A stretch of DNA of 64,000 nucleotides from Nocardia asteroides (GTDB lineage: Bacteria; Actinomycetota; Actinomycetes; Mycobacteriales; Mycobacteriaceae): positions 3,958,001 through 4,022,000 of the forward strand of contig NZ_LR134352.1 of the NCBI RefSeq assembly GCF_900637185.1. The letters run 5' to 3'. Numbering within the stretch: the first letter of the stretch is position 1; each line of letters starts with the position of its first letter. Positions 53,313 to 62,159 of this stretch are shown here, piece by piece. The translations under genes and the position numbers were made by a program. The notes below the pieces were generated by a model, which saw only the letters and a program-made list of their open reading frames with translations, did not search any database and was not told the DNA's origin.

Positions 53313-53418
53313 GATGGTGGTCCTTCGTGACGGCCGGGCGTGGGGGAGGTGTCGTGCCGGTCCGGACAGGAACTGCTCACCACCCGCATCAGGGCGATGT
53401 CGAGCCTGCGGGCGAACA

Positions 53419-54759
53419 TCAGGCGCTGGCTCGCGAATCCTGCGGTGCGAACTGGCTTTCCACCGGGTCGAGGCCGTAATGGCCACGCAGTGTGGTGGAT
53501 TCGTAGTCGGTGCGGAACAGGCCACGCTCCTGCAGGATCGGCACCACCCGGTCGACGAAGACCTCGAGCCCGCCCGGCAGGTACGGCGGCATGATGTTGA
53601 ACCCGTCGGCCGCGCCCGCCTCGAACCAGGTCTGCAGCTCGTCGGCCACCTGCTCGGGAGTACCGGCGAAGGTGCGGTGACCACGGCCGCCGCCGAGCTT
53701 GCCGATGAGCTGGCGCACCGTGAGGTCCTCGGTCTCGGCCAGTTCCTTGACCAGCGTGAACCGGCTCTTGCCGCCCTCGATCTCGCTCTCGGCGGGCAGC
53801 GGCGGCAGCGGGGCGTCGAGCGCGTGCGCGGTGAGGTCGACACCGAGCATGGACGAGAGCTGACGCAGCGCGTAATCCGGGGAGATCAGGTCGGTGAACT
53901 CCTGCTCCAGCGCCCTGGCCTGCTCGGCGGTGTCGGCGATGAACGGCACCAGCCCGGGCAGCACCTTCAGTTCGTGTTCGCCACGACCGTATTTCGCCAG
54001 CCGGGACTTGAGGTCACGGGCGAAGCGCACCCCTTCCTCGACGGTGCGCTGCGCGGTGAACACGGCCTCGGCGCGCTGCGCGGCGAATTCCTTGCCCGAC
54101 TCCGACGAACCGGCCTGCACCAGCAGCGGCCTGCCCTGCGGCCCGCGCGGGGAGTTCAGCGGACCCCGTACCCGGAACCGCTCACCGGCGTAGTCGAGGG
54201 TGTGCACCCGGGACGGATCGGCGAAGACCCCGGCCTCGGTGTCGAGCACGATCGCCTCGGACTCCCAGCTGTCCCACAGGGCGAGCGCCACGTCCACGAA
54301 TTCCGCGGCGCGCTCGTAGCGCCGGGCATGCTCGGGGATCGCGTCGAGGCCGAAGTTGCAGGCCTCGTCGACGGTGCCGGAGGTGACGATGTTCCAGCCC
54401 GCCCTGCCCCCGCTGATGTGGTCGAGCGAGGCGAACTTGCGGGCGAGGTTGAACGGCTCGTTGTAGCTGGTCGAGGCGGTGGCGATCAGGCCGATCCGCT
54501 CGGTGACGGCCGCGATCGCCGACAGCAGGGTCACCGGTTCGAACACCGCCAGGGTGTTGCGTTCGATGCGCGGGCCCACGGCGAGGGTGTCGGCGAAGAA
54601 CACCGAGTCCAGCTTGCCCCGTTCGGCGATGCGGGCCACCTCCTGGAAGTGGCGCACATCGAGCACCCGGTGCGCGTCGGTGCGCGGGTGACGCCAGGCC
54701 GCCTCGTGGTGACCGACGCCCATCAGGAAGGCGTTGAGATGAAAAGTCCTGCGGGACAT
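53419..54759 (-). CDS. FMN-dependent monooxygenase (NtaA/SnaA/DszA family)
   Basis: 446 aa. The start FHLNAFLMGVGHHEAAWRHP is diagnostic for the NtaA/SnaA/SoxA/DszA branch of luciferase-like monooxygenases. DSVFFADTLAV, TSTSYNEPFNLARKFASLDHISGGRAGWNIVTS and QAGSSESGKEFAAQRAEAVF are further family motifs. It needs FMNH2 from a separate reductase, which is not in the window. Members desulfurise organosulfur compounds (for example dibenzothiophene sulfone, DMS). It follows the ABC permease by 15 bp. Confidence 0.93.
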   Translation of the reverse strand: MSRRTFHLNAFLMGVGHHEAAWRHPRTDAHRVLDVRHFQEVARIAERGKLDSVFFADTLAVGPRIERNTLAVFEPVTLLSAIAAVTERIGLIATASTSYNEPFNLARKFASLDHISGGRAGWNIVTSGTVDEACNFGLDAIPEHARRYERAAEFVDVALALWDSWESEAIVLDTEAGVFADPSRVHTLDYAGERFRVRGPLNSPRGPQGRPLLVQAGSSESGKEFAAQRAEAVFTAQRTVEEGVRFARDLKSRLAKYGRGEHELKVLPGLVPFIADTAEQARALEQEFTDLISPDYALRQLSSMLGVDLTAHALDAPLPPLPAESEIEGGKSRFTLVKELAETEDLTVRQLIGKLGGGRGHRTFAGTPEQVADELQTWFEAGAADGFNIMPPYLPGGLEVFVDRVVPILQERGLFRTDYESTTLRGHYGLDPVESQFAPQDSRASA

Positions 54760-54774
54760 GGATGGATCTCCTGG

Positions 54775-55671
54775 TCAGGCGTCGGTGGCCGAGGTACGCC
54801 ACCGGGACAGGCGGCGCTCCAGCGCGACGAGGGCGAAGTTGAAACCGAGGCCGATCAGCGAGATCGCCACGATGCCCGCGTACATCTGCGGGATCTGGAA
54901 GTTCTGCTGGGCCGCGGTGATCAGGTAGCCGAGACCGGCCCTGGCACCGACCATCTCCGCGGCGATCAGCACCAGGATCGAGCCGGCCGCGGCCATCCGG
55001 ATCCCGGTGAAGATCGAGGGCACCGCCGCGGGCAAGATGACCTTCTGGAACAGCCGGATCGGGGAGAACCCCAGCGAGATCGCGGATTTCACCAGCAGCG
55101 GGTCGACGGTGCGGACGCCGGTGATGGTGTTGAGCAGGATCGGGAAGAAGGTCGCGTAGCCGATCAGCGCGATCTTCGAGGTCTCGCCGATGCCGAGGAT
55201 CAGCACGAACACCGGAAGCAACGCCAGGGCGGCGGTGTTGCGGAACAGCTCGAGCACCGGATTGAGGAAGTCCGATACCGGCTTGTACCAGGCGATGGCG
55301 ATGCCCAGCGGCACCGCCAGCACCAGCGCGAAGGAGAAACCGGTGACCGAGCGGGTGAGACTGGCCGAGATGTGTTCGCCCAGTTGACCGTTGGCGGTGA
55401 GCTCGGCGAAGGCCTGCACCACCACCGAGAACGGTGGCAGGAACACCTCGTCGACGAGACCGAGCCGTGGTGCCACCTCCCAGGCGCCCAGCAGCAGCGC
55501 GAAGGCGAGCAGCGGTTTGATGATCCGGATCGTGGCGGCCCCCGTCGCCCGCGCGGCCCGGGTGAGGCCGGCGGGGATCGCGGGCCGTGGCGGCGCGGCG
55601 GTGTCGGGCGGTGCCGCCGGTGTCGCGGCGAGCTCGGTGGGGCGGACCAGCAGGGGGACTGCGCTAGACAT
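54775..55671 (-). CDS. ABC permease, sulfonate/nitrate/taurine type
   Basis: 298 aa. After a Pro/Ala-rich cytoplasmic N-terminus it has six helices in the BPD_transp_1 fold. The EAA-like coupling loop is SLGFSPIRLFQKVILPAAVPSIFTGIRM, and ILVLIAAEMVGARAGLGYLI is typical of SsuC/TauC. It forms the channel for the importer with the ATPase (overlapping start) and lipoprotein. The gene overlaps the ATPase gene by 8 bp. Confidence 0.93.
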   Translation of the reverse strand: MSSAVPLLVRPTELAATPAAPPDTAAPPRPAIPAGLTRAARATGAATIRIIKPLLAFALLLGAWEVAPRLGLVDEVFLPPFSVVVQAFAELTANGQLGEHISASLTRSVTGFSFALVLAVPLGIAIAWYKPVSDFLNPVLELFRNTAALALLPVFVLILGIGETSKIALIGYATFFPILLNTITGVRTVDPLLVKSAISLGFSPIRLFQKVILPAAVPSIFTGIRMAAAGSILVLIAAEMVGARAGLGYLITAAQQNFQIPQMYAGIVAISLIGLGFNFALVALERRLSRWRTSATDA

Positions 55672-56512
55672 GGGCGGGACTCCTGTCGGTGGCGGCGGTG
55701 CTGTCGTCGGTGGCGAGCTCGAGCTGCTGAGCCCGGCTCACCTCGCTCTGCAGTTCGGTCCAGATACGGTGGCGGTAGTCGCGGAACTGCTCGCTGGAAC
55801 GCACATCGGTGTCGCCGTCGCGGTCGATCTCGATATCGATGACGGCCTTGACCCGGCCCGGGCGCGAGGTGAGCACCGCGACCCGCTGGCCCAGGTACAC
55901 CGCCTCGTCGATGCCGTGGGTGATGAACAGGATGGTCTTGCCCGTGGTGCGCCAGATGCGCAGCAGTTCGTCCTGTAGCGACTCCCTGGTCTGGGCGTCG
56001 AGCGCGGCGAACGGCTCGTCCATCAGCAGCACCTCCGGATCGAAGGCCAGGCTGCGGGCGATGGCGACGCGCTGCTTCATGCCGCCGGACAGTTCGTGCG
56101 GGTACCGGTCGCCGAAGCCGGCCAGCCCCACCAGTTCGAGATAGTGATCGGCGATGGCCTTGCGTTCCCTGCGCGGCACACCCTTGGCTTCGAGCCCGAA
56201 CTGGATGTTGGCGCGGGCGGTGCGCCACGGCAGCAGCGCGTACTGCTGGAACACCACGCCGCGGTCCAGGCCCGGCCCGGTGACGGGCGCGCCGTCGAGC
56301 AGGATCTGCCCCGAGCTGGGCGTACTCAGGCCGCCGAGCAGGTCGAGCAGCGTGGACTTGCCCGAACCGCTGGGGCCGACCAGGACCAGGAATTCCCCGG
56401 CGCCGACCTCGATGCTGATGTCGTCGATGGCGGTGAACTTCTCGGCGGCGCCCCGCACCGTGAACTGTTTACCGACCCCACGCAGGGCGAGTTTGGTTGC
56501 GGTGTCGCTCAT
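55664..56512 (-). CDS. ABC ATPase, sulfonate/nitrate/taurine type
   Basis: 282 aa. Walker A is GPSGSGKSTLLDLLGGL, the Q loop is GVVFQQYALLPWRTARANI, the signature is LSGGMKQRVAIARSL, Walker B is VLLMDEPFAALDAQTR, and the switch is LFITHGIDEAV. These are SsuB/TauB-type features. The C-terminal extension ends in a short acidic/Ser tail. The ATG overlaps the substrate-binding protein stop (ATGA). Confidence 0.95.
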   Translation of the reverse strand: MSDTATKLALRGVGKQFTVRGAAEKFTAIDDISIEVGAGEFLVLVGPSGSGKSTLLDLLGGLSTPSSGQILLDGAPVTGPGLDRGVVFQQYALLPWRTARANIQFGLEAKGVPRRERKAIADHYLELVGLAGFGDRYPHELSGGMKQRVAIARSLAFDPEVLLMDEPFAALDAQTRESLQDELLRIWRTTGKTILFITHGIDEAVYLGQRVAVLTSRPGRVKAVIDIEIDRDGDTDVRSSEQFRDYRHRIWTELQSEVSRAQQLELATDDSTAATDRSPAHV

Positions 56513-57591
56513 TTCGCCGCCACGACCTCTCCGGTCGGGCCGCTCGCGGGCGGGTAGGTGCCGTTGGCGTAGGGGTTGTCCTTGTTGGTGAACAGGTCAC
56601 CGGCCGCGATCTTGCCCTTGGGCAGCTCGCCGTTGCGTTCGAGCCAGTCGATCCAGATCTGGATCTCCCGGTCGGCGATCACCGCGCCCGGCACCGGAAT
56701 GCCGGAGCTGCGCCAGTAGTCGAGCAGCTTCAGGTTCTCGTTCCGGCCGCGCTGGTTGATGATCTGGGCGAATTTCGCGACCACCTCCTCGCGCGGGGTG
56801 ATCTGCAGCCACCGGGTGGCACGCGCGGTGCCCTGCACGAAATCCTTGACCGCCGCGGGATTCGAGGCGATGAAGTCCTTCCGGAAGACATAGGTGCCGT
56901 AATCGAATTCACCGAAGATGTCCTTGTCGGTGAACAGCGGACGCAGCCCACCGCGCGGCACCGCCGTCTCGCGATACACACCGCCCAGTGCGCCCACATC
57001 GATCTGGCCGCTGCGCAACGCCTCCTCGGTATTCACCGGCGGCACCACGATCAGCTGGACCTGCTTGATCTCCGCCTCGGTCAGGCCCTGCTGGTGCAGC
57101 CATTCCCTGGTGACGAATTCGTGGTGCGCGCCCAGGGTGTTGACGCCCACTTTCTTGCCGATCAGGTCGCGGGCGGTGGTGATCCCGGCATCCTCACGGA
57201 TGAAATAGCCGGTGTAGGACTTGGCGTCGGAGCCGTAGGAGCTCAGCACCGCCTGCACCGGCGCGCCGCCCGCCGCCAGTTTGACGACCGCGCCGTTGAA
57301 CGCGCTGCCGAATTCGATCTGCTTGGTGGCCGCGGCCTGGATATTGGCGGGCCCGCTGGTGGTATCGCCTTCCCAGCGCAGGCTGACCTTCTCGAAATAG
57401 CCCAGGTTCTCGGCGAGTTCGACGGTGGTGACCAGGCCGGTCTGGCCCTGATAGCGCAGCACGGTCTTGCCGTCGGCGGTGGTGGGCGCCTCGCCGGCGC
57501 CGCAGGCGGTGACCACCGCGAGGGCGGCGGGAACGACGAGCGCGGCGGCGAACGCCCGCAGCGGACGTCGTCGGAAGAGGGTGGACAACAT
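56509..57591 (-). CDS. ABC substrate-binding lipoprotein (SsuA/TauA-like)
   Basis: 360 aa from ATG 57591. The signal peptide LFRRRPLRAFAAALVVPAAL ends in the lipobox VTAC. LRYQGQTGLVTTVELAENLGYFEKVSLRWEG is the first lobe of the NMT1/SsuA family, and KKVGVNTLGAHHEFVTREWL and VPPVNTEEALRSGQIDVGALG line the binding cleft. It delivers an organosulfur substrate to the permease. It is the first structural gene of the operon, 133 bp after the leader peptide. Confidence 0.92.
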   Translation of the reverse strand: MLSTLFRRRPLRAFAAALVVPAALAVVTACGAGEAPTTADGKTVLRYQGQTGLVTTVELAENLGYFEKVSLRWEGDTTSGPANIQAAATKQIEFGSAFNGAVVKLAAGGAPVQAVLSSYGSDAKSYTGYFIREDAGITTARDLIGKKVGVNTLGAHHEFVTREWLHQQGLTEAEIKQVQLIVVPPVNTEEALRSGQIDVGALGGVYRETAVPRGGLRPLFTDKDIFGEFDYGTYVFRKDFIASNPAAVKDFVQGTARATRWLQITPREEVVAKFAQIINQRGRNENLKLLDYWRSSGIPVPGAVIADREIQIWIDWLERNGELPKGKIAAGDLFTNKDNPYANGTYPPASGPTGEVVAAK

Positions 57592-57698
57592 GATTCGGAA
57601 TTCTTTCGACGGCACGCGGCAGCACGCGGCGGGCCGGGAATGGCGCACGCCGCGACGATCCGCGCGAACGGATGACCGGGAAATACGAGAAGGGGAAT

Positions 57699-57719
57699 CG
57701 GCAGCGCGCGAGGCTGCCG
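57699..57719 (-). terminator. Attenuator-like hairpin after leader peptide
   Basis: On the minus strand CGGCAGC and GCTGCCG form a 7-bp stem with a 7-nt loop, starting 5 nt after the leader-peptide stop and before the first structural gene. Its position suggests translation-coupled attenuation or RBS control rather than final termination. Confidence 0.5.
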
Positions 57720-57724
57720 CGCGG

Positions 57725-57802
57725 TCAGCGGCGACAGAATCCGGGCGACAGGCGCATCAGGTCCACCGTACGGCGGCGGACGAGCGCGGGGGATTCTTTC
57801 AT
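57725..57802 (-). CDS. 25-codon sulfur-type leader peptide
   Basis: From ATG 57802 the minus strand encodes MKESPALVRRRTVDLMRLSP then GFCRR and stop. The L-x-x-R-R-x-VDLxRxxS..C pattern matches short actinobacterial leader peptides found upstream of cysteine and organosulfur genes, which sense sulfur-amino-acid supply through a conserved Cys near the end. No Shine-Dalgarno precedes the ATG, so leaderless translation is possible. A hairpin follows immediately. Confidence 0.75.
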   Translation of the reverse strand: MKESPALVRRRTVDLMRLSPGFCRR

Positions 57803-57904
57803 GAGCAGACTTTCGTTACCTGTGCGGCGGAGTGGGGGCCGCATCGAATTCCATAGTGCGCCGGGGGATATCGGCTCGGCAACGGTGATTCCGCATCGTG
57901 GAAA

Positions 57905-58645
57905 TCATGGTGCGCCGAATTCGGTACCAGCGGCGGCGGTGTGGAAATAGGGGCCGATCCGCACCGCGATCTGATGCATCGCGGACACCACGGCCCGGAC
58001 CAGTTCGCGATCCAGCCGGATCGCGCGGGCCTGGACGCCGAGCGCGCCCCAGACCTGCCGGTCCGGGCCGAGCACCGGGACGGCGACCGCCCGGATCGGT
58101 TCCTCGCTGTCGATCTCCTCGACCGCGAATCCGCGCCTGCGGATCGTGTCGAACAGTTCCCCGTTGCCGAGTTCGGCCCTGGCCGGAGCGTGCGCGAGCA
58201 GCGCGTGGCCGACGGCGCTGGACCGCAAGGGCCTGCGCTCGGAGGGAATCTGGTTGTGGCAGAACGATACCGGTGGCCGCGCCTGGAAGACGGTGAGCGC
58301 GTCGTCCGCATCGGCCACGCTGAGACTGACCGTGATCTTGATACCGGCGGCCAGCGCGTACAGGTGCGGGGCGGCGGCGTCGAGGCCGAGGCGCGAGAGC
58401 GCGGGGCGCGCCAGGCAGGCCAGTCCGTGCCCGATCCGGTAGCGATCGGTGCTCGCGTCCTGCTCCAGCAGCCTGCCCCGGACCAGGGCCTGCGCGAGCC
58501 GGAACGTGGTGCTCACCGGCAGACCGGAACGCTGAGCCAGCTCGCTCAGCGACAACTCGGGATCACCGCCGTGGAAGCAGTTGAGCACGTGCACCGCGCG
58601 ATCGACAGCTTGGGCACCGGATCGCGGGGCTTCGGTGGCGGTCAT
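57905..58645 (-). CDS. IclR-family transcriptional regulator
   Basis: 246 aa. The N-terminal winged helix is AVDRAVHVLNCFHGGDPELSLSELAQRSGLPVSTTFRLAQAL, and RIGHGLACLARPAL leads into the ligand-binding GAF-like domain. VGHALLAHAP and the C-terminal GVQARAIRLDRELVRAVVSAMH complete it. It lies directly upstream of the leader peptide in the same direction, so it is the likely local regulator of the organosulfur operon, sensing a pathway metabolite. The operator was not identified. Confidence 0.92.
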   Translation of the reverse strand: MTATEAPRSGAQAVDRAVHVLNCFHGGDPELSLSELAQRSGLPVSTTFRLAQALVRGRLLEQDASTDRYRIGHGLACLARPALSRLGLDAAAPHLYALAAGIKITVSLSVADADDALTVFQARPPVSFCHNQIPSERRPLRSSAVGHALLAHAPARAELGNGELFDTIRRRGFAVEEIDSEEPIRAVAVPVLGPDRQVWGALGVQARAIRLDRELVRAVVSAMHQIAVRIGPYFHTAAAGTEFGAP

Positions 58646-58738
58646 GGCGGCCTCCCTCTCGACGACGTGCCGAGAACTATCGCCAACGCCGTGACCAGGC
58701 GCAATGCTTCCGCGCAGCGGTAGCGGAATTCGGGCCGC

Positions 58739-58894
58739 TCAGGCGCGCTCGGCCGCGGACGCGGGATCGGACGGCCCGGAGAGGCGGATCACGCCCGCGT
58801 CGAGGTCCACGTCCAGGCGCGGGCGGTGGTCCTGGCCGTCGCCGGTCTCGCTGCCGTCGTGCCGCAGCTTCTGGCTCGGAAACAGCTCGCCCAT
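58739..58894 (-). CDS. 51-aa conserved small protein (DUF6191-like)
   Basis: From ATG 58894, the minus strand encodes a soluble peptide beginning MGELFPSQKLRHDGSETGDG, with LDVDLDAGVIRLSG in the middle. The ELFxPSxK start and the I/V-D-L-D-x-G-V-I/V-x-L core fit the DUF6191 family of short actinobacterial proteins. No function is known. It lies between the IclR gene and cassette copy 2. Confidence 0.65.
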   Translation of the reverse strand: MGELFPSQKLRHDGSETGDGQDHRPRLDVDLDAGVIRLSGPSDPASAAERA

Positions 58895-58943
58895 GATGCC
58901 CACGGCTCCACGATAGTCATCGGGACGGGCCGTGGGCGGCCGG

Positions 58944-60332
58944 TCACCAGAACCGCGGGCTCAGGCCCCAGTCGGCGAACTCGGCGGCGAGCAGTTCCTG
59001 CAGGGCGGTCCGGGTGGGGAACCGGTCGGGATCACCGCCGGTGACCACCAGGGTGACGGTGTCGTCGTCGCAGGAGAACGCCAGGTTCACACCCACCTCC
59101 ACCTGCCGGAACAACTCCACCGGCCCGGGATTGACCACCGGGCGCATCACCACGTCGCGGGCTCGGTGGGTGCCGAGCACCGCGATGTTCTGGGCGGTGC
59201 GACCCATATTGGTGCACAGGCACTCCGGTGCCTTGGCGGTGCGGGCGAATTTGTGCAGGACCACCTTGGGCAGCAGCATCTGTACCGGCTGCAGATGCTG
59301 GATCGGCGGAATGGTCTCAGGGTTGGCGTAGGCGATACCCGCGGCCTTGAGGGCGGCGCGGACCGCGGGCAGATCCGCCCTGGACCCGGCCCGGTAGGTG
59401 ACGCTGATCGGCAGGCCGGTGGTGGCGTTGGCGCGCGGATCGTCGGCCACCCGCATCGAATGCGGGATGTCCACGCGCACGTCGGCGCCGTCGGCCACCC
59501 GGCCGCTGCGGCCCAGCAGTCCCACCGCGACACCGATGAGCAGGCCGTTGGTGGTGCCGCCGTGGGCGCCGGCGACGGCGTCCCATTCGGCCAGGTCGAG
59601 CTGGACGATCGTCTCGGCGGCCTGCCAGGTCTGCGCGTGCGGCAGCCGTGGTTGCGCCGGACGGGGATTGCGAGTCGGTTCGCTGAGGCCACGGGCGCGG
59701 CGGGCGGCGCGGACGCCGCGCGCCACCGCCCGCAGCTGGCCACGGGCGTCGGCGAAGTCGGCGGCGAGGCGGCCGGTGGTGGCCACCGGACCGACGAGTT
59801 TGCCCGCGCTGGCGGCCCGGTCGGGCGCCTCACCCCGGTTGAGCCGGTCCAGCGAGTCGACGATGGCGTGCATCATGCCGCCGCCGTCACAGGCCACGTG
59901 CGAGGCGACCAGGGTGACCACCGTGCCGCCGGAACGGGTGTGCGCGCCGGCGAGCTGCCACACCAGCCCGCGTTCGGGATCGAACTCCACCGCGGCCTGC
60001 TCCAGGAACCAGTCCAGCACCTCGTCGTCGGCCAGCGGCGTGGGCGACCAGATCAGCGGCAGCGACTCGGTGGCAGGCTCCCAGTGCGCCCGCGCGATCG
60101 GGAACCGGGTGGTGCGGACCCGGCGGGCGATGAATCCCGTCGCCAGATGCGCGTGCCAGCGGCGCAGCAGATCGGGATCGAGCTGCTCGTCGAAGCGGTA
60201 GGCGAGCTGGTTGACGAGTGCGTTCGGGTACAGGCTGTGCAGTTTGAAGAACAGGTCGTCGTCGGCGGTGATCCGGTTGAGGCCGGCCGGTCCGGCGGCG
60301 ACGGCCGCGAGGTCGGGAGAGGTGACGGTCAT
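58944..60332 (-). CDS. HxxxDG acyltransferase-fold protein, cassette copy 2
   Basis: 462 aa. NRITADDDLFFKLHSLYPNALVNQLAYRF aligns with copy 1. The motif is VASHVACDGGG (His145, Asp149, Gly150), again with Ser instead of the first His. The C-terminus EFADWGLSPRFW is conserved. The parallel loss of the first His in both copies suggests it is a property of this subfamily rather than damage. It is 10 bp after the permease gene. Confidence 0.8.
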   Translation of the reverse strand: MTVTSPDLAAVAAGPAGLNRITADDDLFFKLHSLYPNALVNQLAYRFDEQLDPDLLRRWHAHLATGFIARRVRTTRFPIARAHWEPATESLPLIWSPTPLADDEVLDWFLEQAAVEFDPERGLVWQLAGAHTRSGGTVVTLVASHVACDGGGMMHAIVDSLDRLNRGEAPDRAASAGKLVGPVATTGRLAADFADARGQLRAVARGVRAARRARGLSEPTRNPRPAQPRLPHAQTWQAAETIVQLDLAEWDAVAGAHGGTTNGLLIGVAVGLLGRSGRVADGADVRVDIPHSMRVADDPRANATTGLPISVTYRAGSRADLPAVRAALKAAGIAYANPETIPPIQHLQPVQMLLPKVVLHKFARTAKAPECLCTNMGRTAQNIAVLGTHRARDVVMRPVVNPGPVELFRQVEVGVNLAFSCDDDTVTLVVTGGDPDRFPTRTALQELLAAEFADWGLSPRFW

Positions 60333-60342
60333 CGGGAACTCC

Positions 60343-61167
60343 TCATCGGGAACGGAGAGTGCGCACGGTCAGCGGCGCGAAGACGGCGACGACGGCCACC
60401 GAGGCCACCAGCGACCAGCACGCGTCGGACCCGACGGTGCCCGCGGCGGCCAGCTCGCGCACGGCCGAGACCAGGTACGACACCGGGTTGAGGTCGGAGA
60501 CGTGCTGCATCCAGGTGGGCATGGACTCCTCGGGCACCAGCGCGTTGGAGGCGAAGCCGAGGAAGGTGAGCACCAGCATGCACATGCCCTGCACGGCGGC
60601 GGGCCGGGCGACGGTCGCGCCGATGAAGGCGAACAGCCAGCTGATCGCGGTCGTGGCGAAGACGACGAGGACGGCGCCGACCAGGAAGCCCGCGGTGTGC
60701 TCGGGGCGGTACCCCATGCAGAATCCGACGATCACCACCGTGGTCGCGGCGATGAGATAGCGCACGGTGCCCGCCAGCAATGCTCCGGCAACCGGCGCGG
60801 AGCGGGCGATCGGCATGGCGACGAAGCGATCGAAGACGCCCGAATGGATGTCCTCGGACAGCTGCACGCCGGTGGCGACCGAGGAGGTGAGCACGATCTG
60901 CACCAGCACGCCGGGAATCATGATCGGCAGATACGCCTCCATGCTGCCCGCGATGGCGGTGCCGAAGATGCTGCCGAACAGCACCGGTCCCACGATGGGC
61001 AGCAGCAGGGCGTCGTAGAGCAGCTGGGGGCTGTGCCGGAAGGTGAGCAGCCCGCGCCAGGCCATCATCAGCGCGTGCCGCACGGCGGCGAGCGCGCCGA
61101 CCCGGGTGACCCGCGGCGCGCGCACGACCTGCGCCGGCGCCGCGGTGGTCTCGGTGGTGAGCGTCAT
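60343..61167 (-). CDS. ABC-2 permease (DrrB-like), cassette copy 2
   Basis: 274 aa from ATG 61167 (GAAAGG upstream); an ATG at 61200 that overlaps the ATPase stop is the alternative, but the 61167 start gives exactly the copy-1 length. HALMMAWRGLLTFRHSPQLLYD and EDIHSGVFDRFVAMPIARSA match copy 1 almost residue for residue. Six helices. Exporter partner of the ATPase at 61197. Confidence 0.92.
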   Translation of the reverse strand: MTLTTETTAAPAQVVRAPRVTRVGALAAVRHALMMAWRGLLTFRHSPQLLYDALLLPIVGPVLFGSIFGTAIAGSMEAYLPIMIPGVLVQIVLTSSVATGVQLSEDIHSGVFDRFVAMPIARSAPVAGALLAGTVRYLIAATTVVIVGFCMGYRPEHTAGFLVGAVLVVFATTAISWLFAFIGATVARPAAVQGMCMLVLTFLGFASNALVPEESMPTWMQHVSDLNPVSYLVSAVRELAAAGTVGSDACWSLVASVAVVAVFAPLTVRTLRSR

Positions 61168-61196
61168 GGCGGTTGTCGACCTTTCGCGAAGTGCGG

Positions 61197-62159
61197 TCAT
61201 GCGGCGTCGGCGGTGTCGGTGCTGCGCGCGTGGCCGGTCAGCGACAGGAACACCTCGTTGAGGTCGGGCCGGTCGACGGCGAAGCCGCGCAGGCCGATCC
61301 CGGCGGCCCGGCAGGCGGCGACGATGTCGGCGCCGCGCGCGACGTCGGGCAGCGCGACGGTGAGCGTGCCGGACGACGAGCCCTCGGGGACGTCACCGGT
61401 GAGCTCCTGGATCAGCGTCTCGGCGCGGCGCAGGTCGGCGGTGTCGGGGATGTCCAGGCGCAGCACCTGTTCGCCGATGGAGGCCTTCAGCTCGGCGGCG
61501 GTGCCCTCGGCGACCAGGGTGCCGCGGTCGATCACCGCGATCCGGTCGGCGAGCGCGTCGGCCTCCTCGAGGTACTGGGTGGTGAGCAGCACGGTCGCGC
61601 CGCGCTCGACCAGGCCGCGCACGATGCCCCACATGCGGTCGCGGGTGTGCGGGTCCAGCCCGGTGGTCGGCTCGTCGAGGAAGATCAGCGGCGGCACCGT
61701 GATCAGCGTGGCCGCCAGATCCAGGCGCCTGCGCATGCCGCCGGAGAACGCGGACACGCTGCGCCGCGCGACGGCGGTGAGCTCGAATTCGGCGAGCAGC
61801 TCGTCGCTGCGGGCGGCCGCCGCACGCCGCGACAGGCCGAGCAGGCGGCCGAACAGGCGCAGATTCTCCGCGGCGGTGAGGGTTTCGTCGACGGAGGCGT
61901 ACTGCCCGGTGAGCCCGATCATCGAGCGCACCGCCGTGGCGTCGCGCACCACGTCGTAGCCGAACACCTCGGCGCTGCCGCGATCGGGCCGCAGCAGGGT
62001 GGCCAGCATGCGCACCGTGGTGGTCTTGCCCGCGCCGTTGGGGCCCAGCATCGCGAAGACCGAGCCGGCCGGGATGCTCAGATCGATACTGCCGACGGCG
62101 GTGAAATCGCCGTAGGACTTGCCGAGCCCGCTGGTGCGGACGGCGATGTCGGTACTCAC
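61197..62159 (-). CDS. DrrA-like ABC ATPase, cassette copy 2
   Basis: 320 aa. GTG start at 62159 overlaps the glycosyltransferase stop (GTGA). Walker A is GPNGAGKTTTVRMLATLL, signature FSGGMRRRLDLA, Walker B LIFLDEPTTGLDPHTR, C-terminal RGFAVDRPDLNEVFLSLTG. Nearly the same sequence as copy 1 over the nucleotide-binding core, and more divergent in the 220-270 region. Confidence 0.95.
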   Translation of the reverse strand: MSTDIAVRTSGLGKSYGDFTAVGSIDLSIPAGSVFAMLGPNGAGKTTTVRMLATLLRPDRGSAEVFGYDVVRDATAVRSMIGLTGQYASVDETLTAAENLRLFGRLLGLSRRAAAARSDELLAEFELTAVARRSVSAFSGGMRRRLDLAATLITVPPLIFLDEPTTGLDPHTRDRMWGIVRGLVERGATVLLTTQYLEEADALADRIAVIDRGTLVAEGTAAELKASIGEQVLRLDIPDTADLRRAETLIQELTGDVPEGSSSGTLTVALPDVARGADIVAACRAAGIGLRGFAVDRPDLNEVFLSLTGHARSTDTADAA

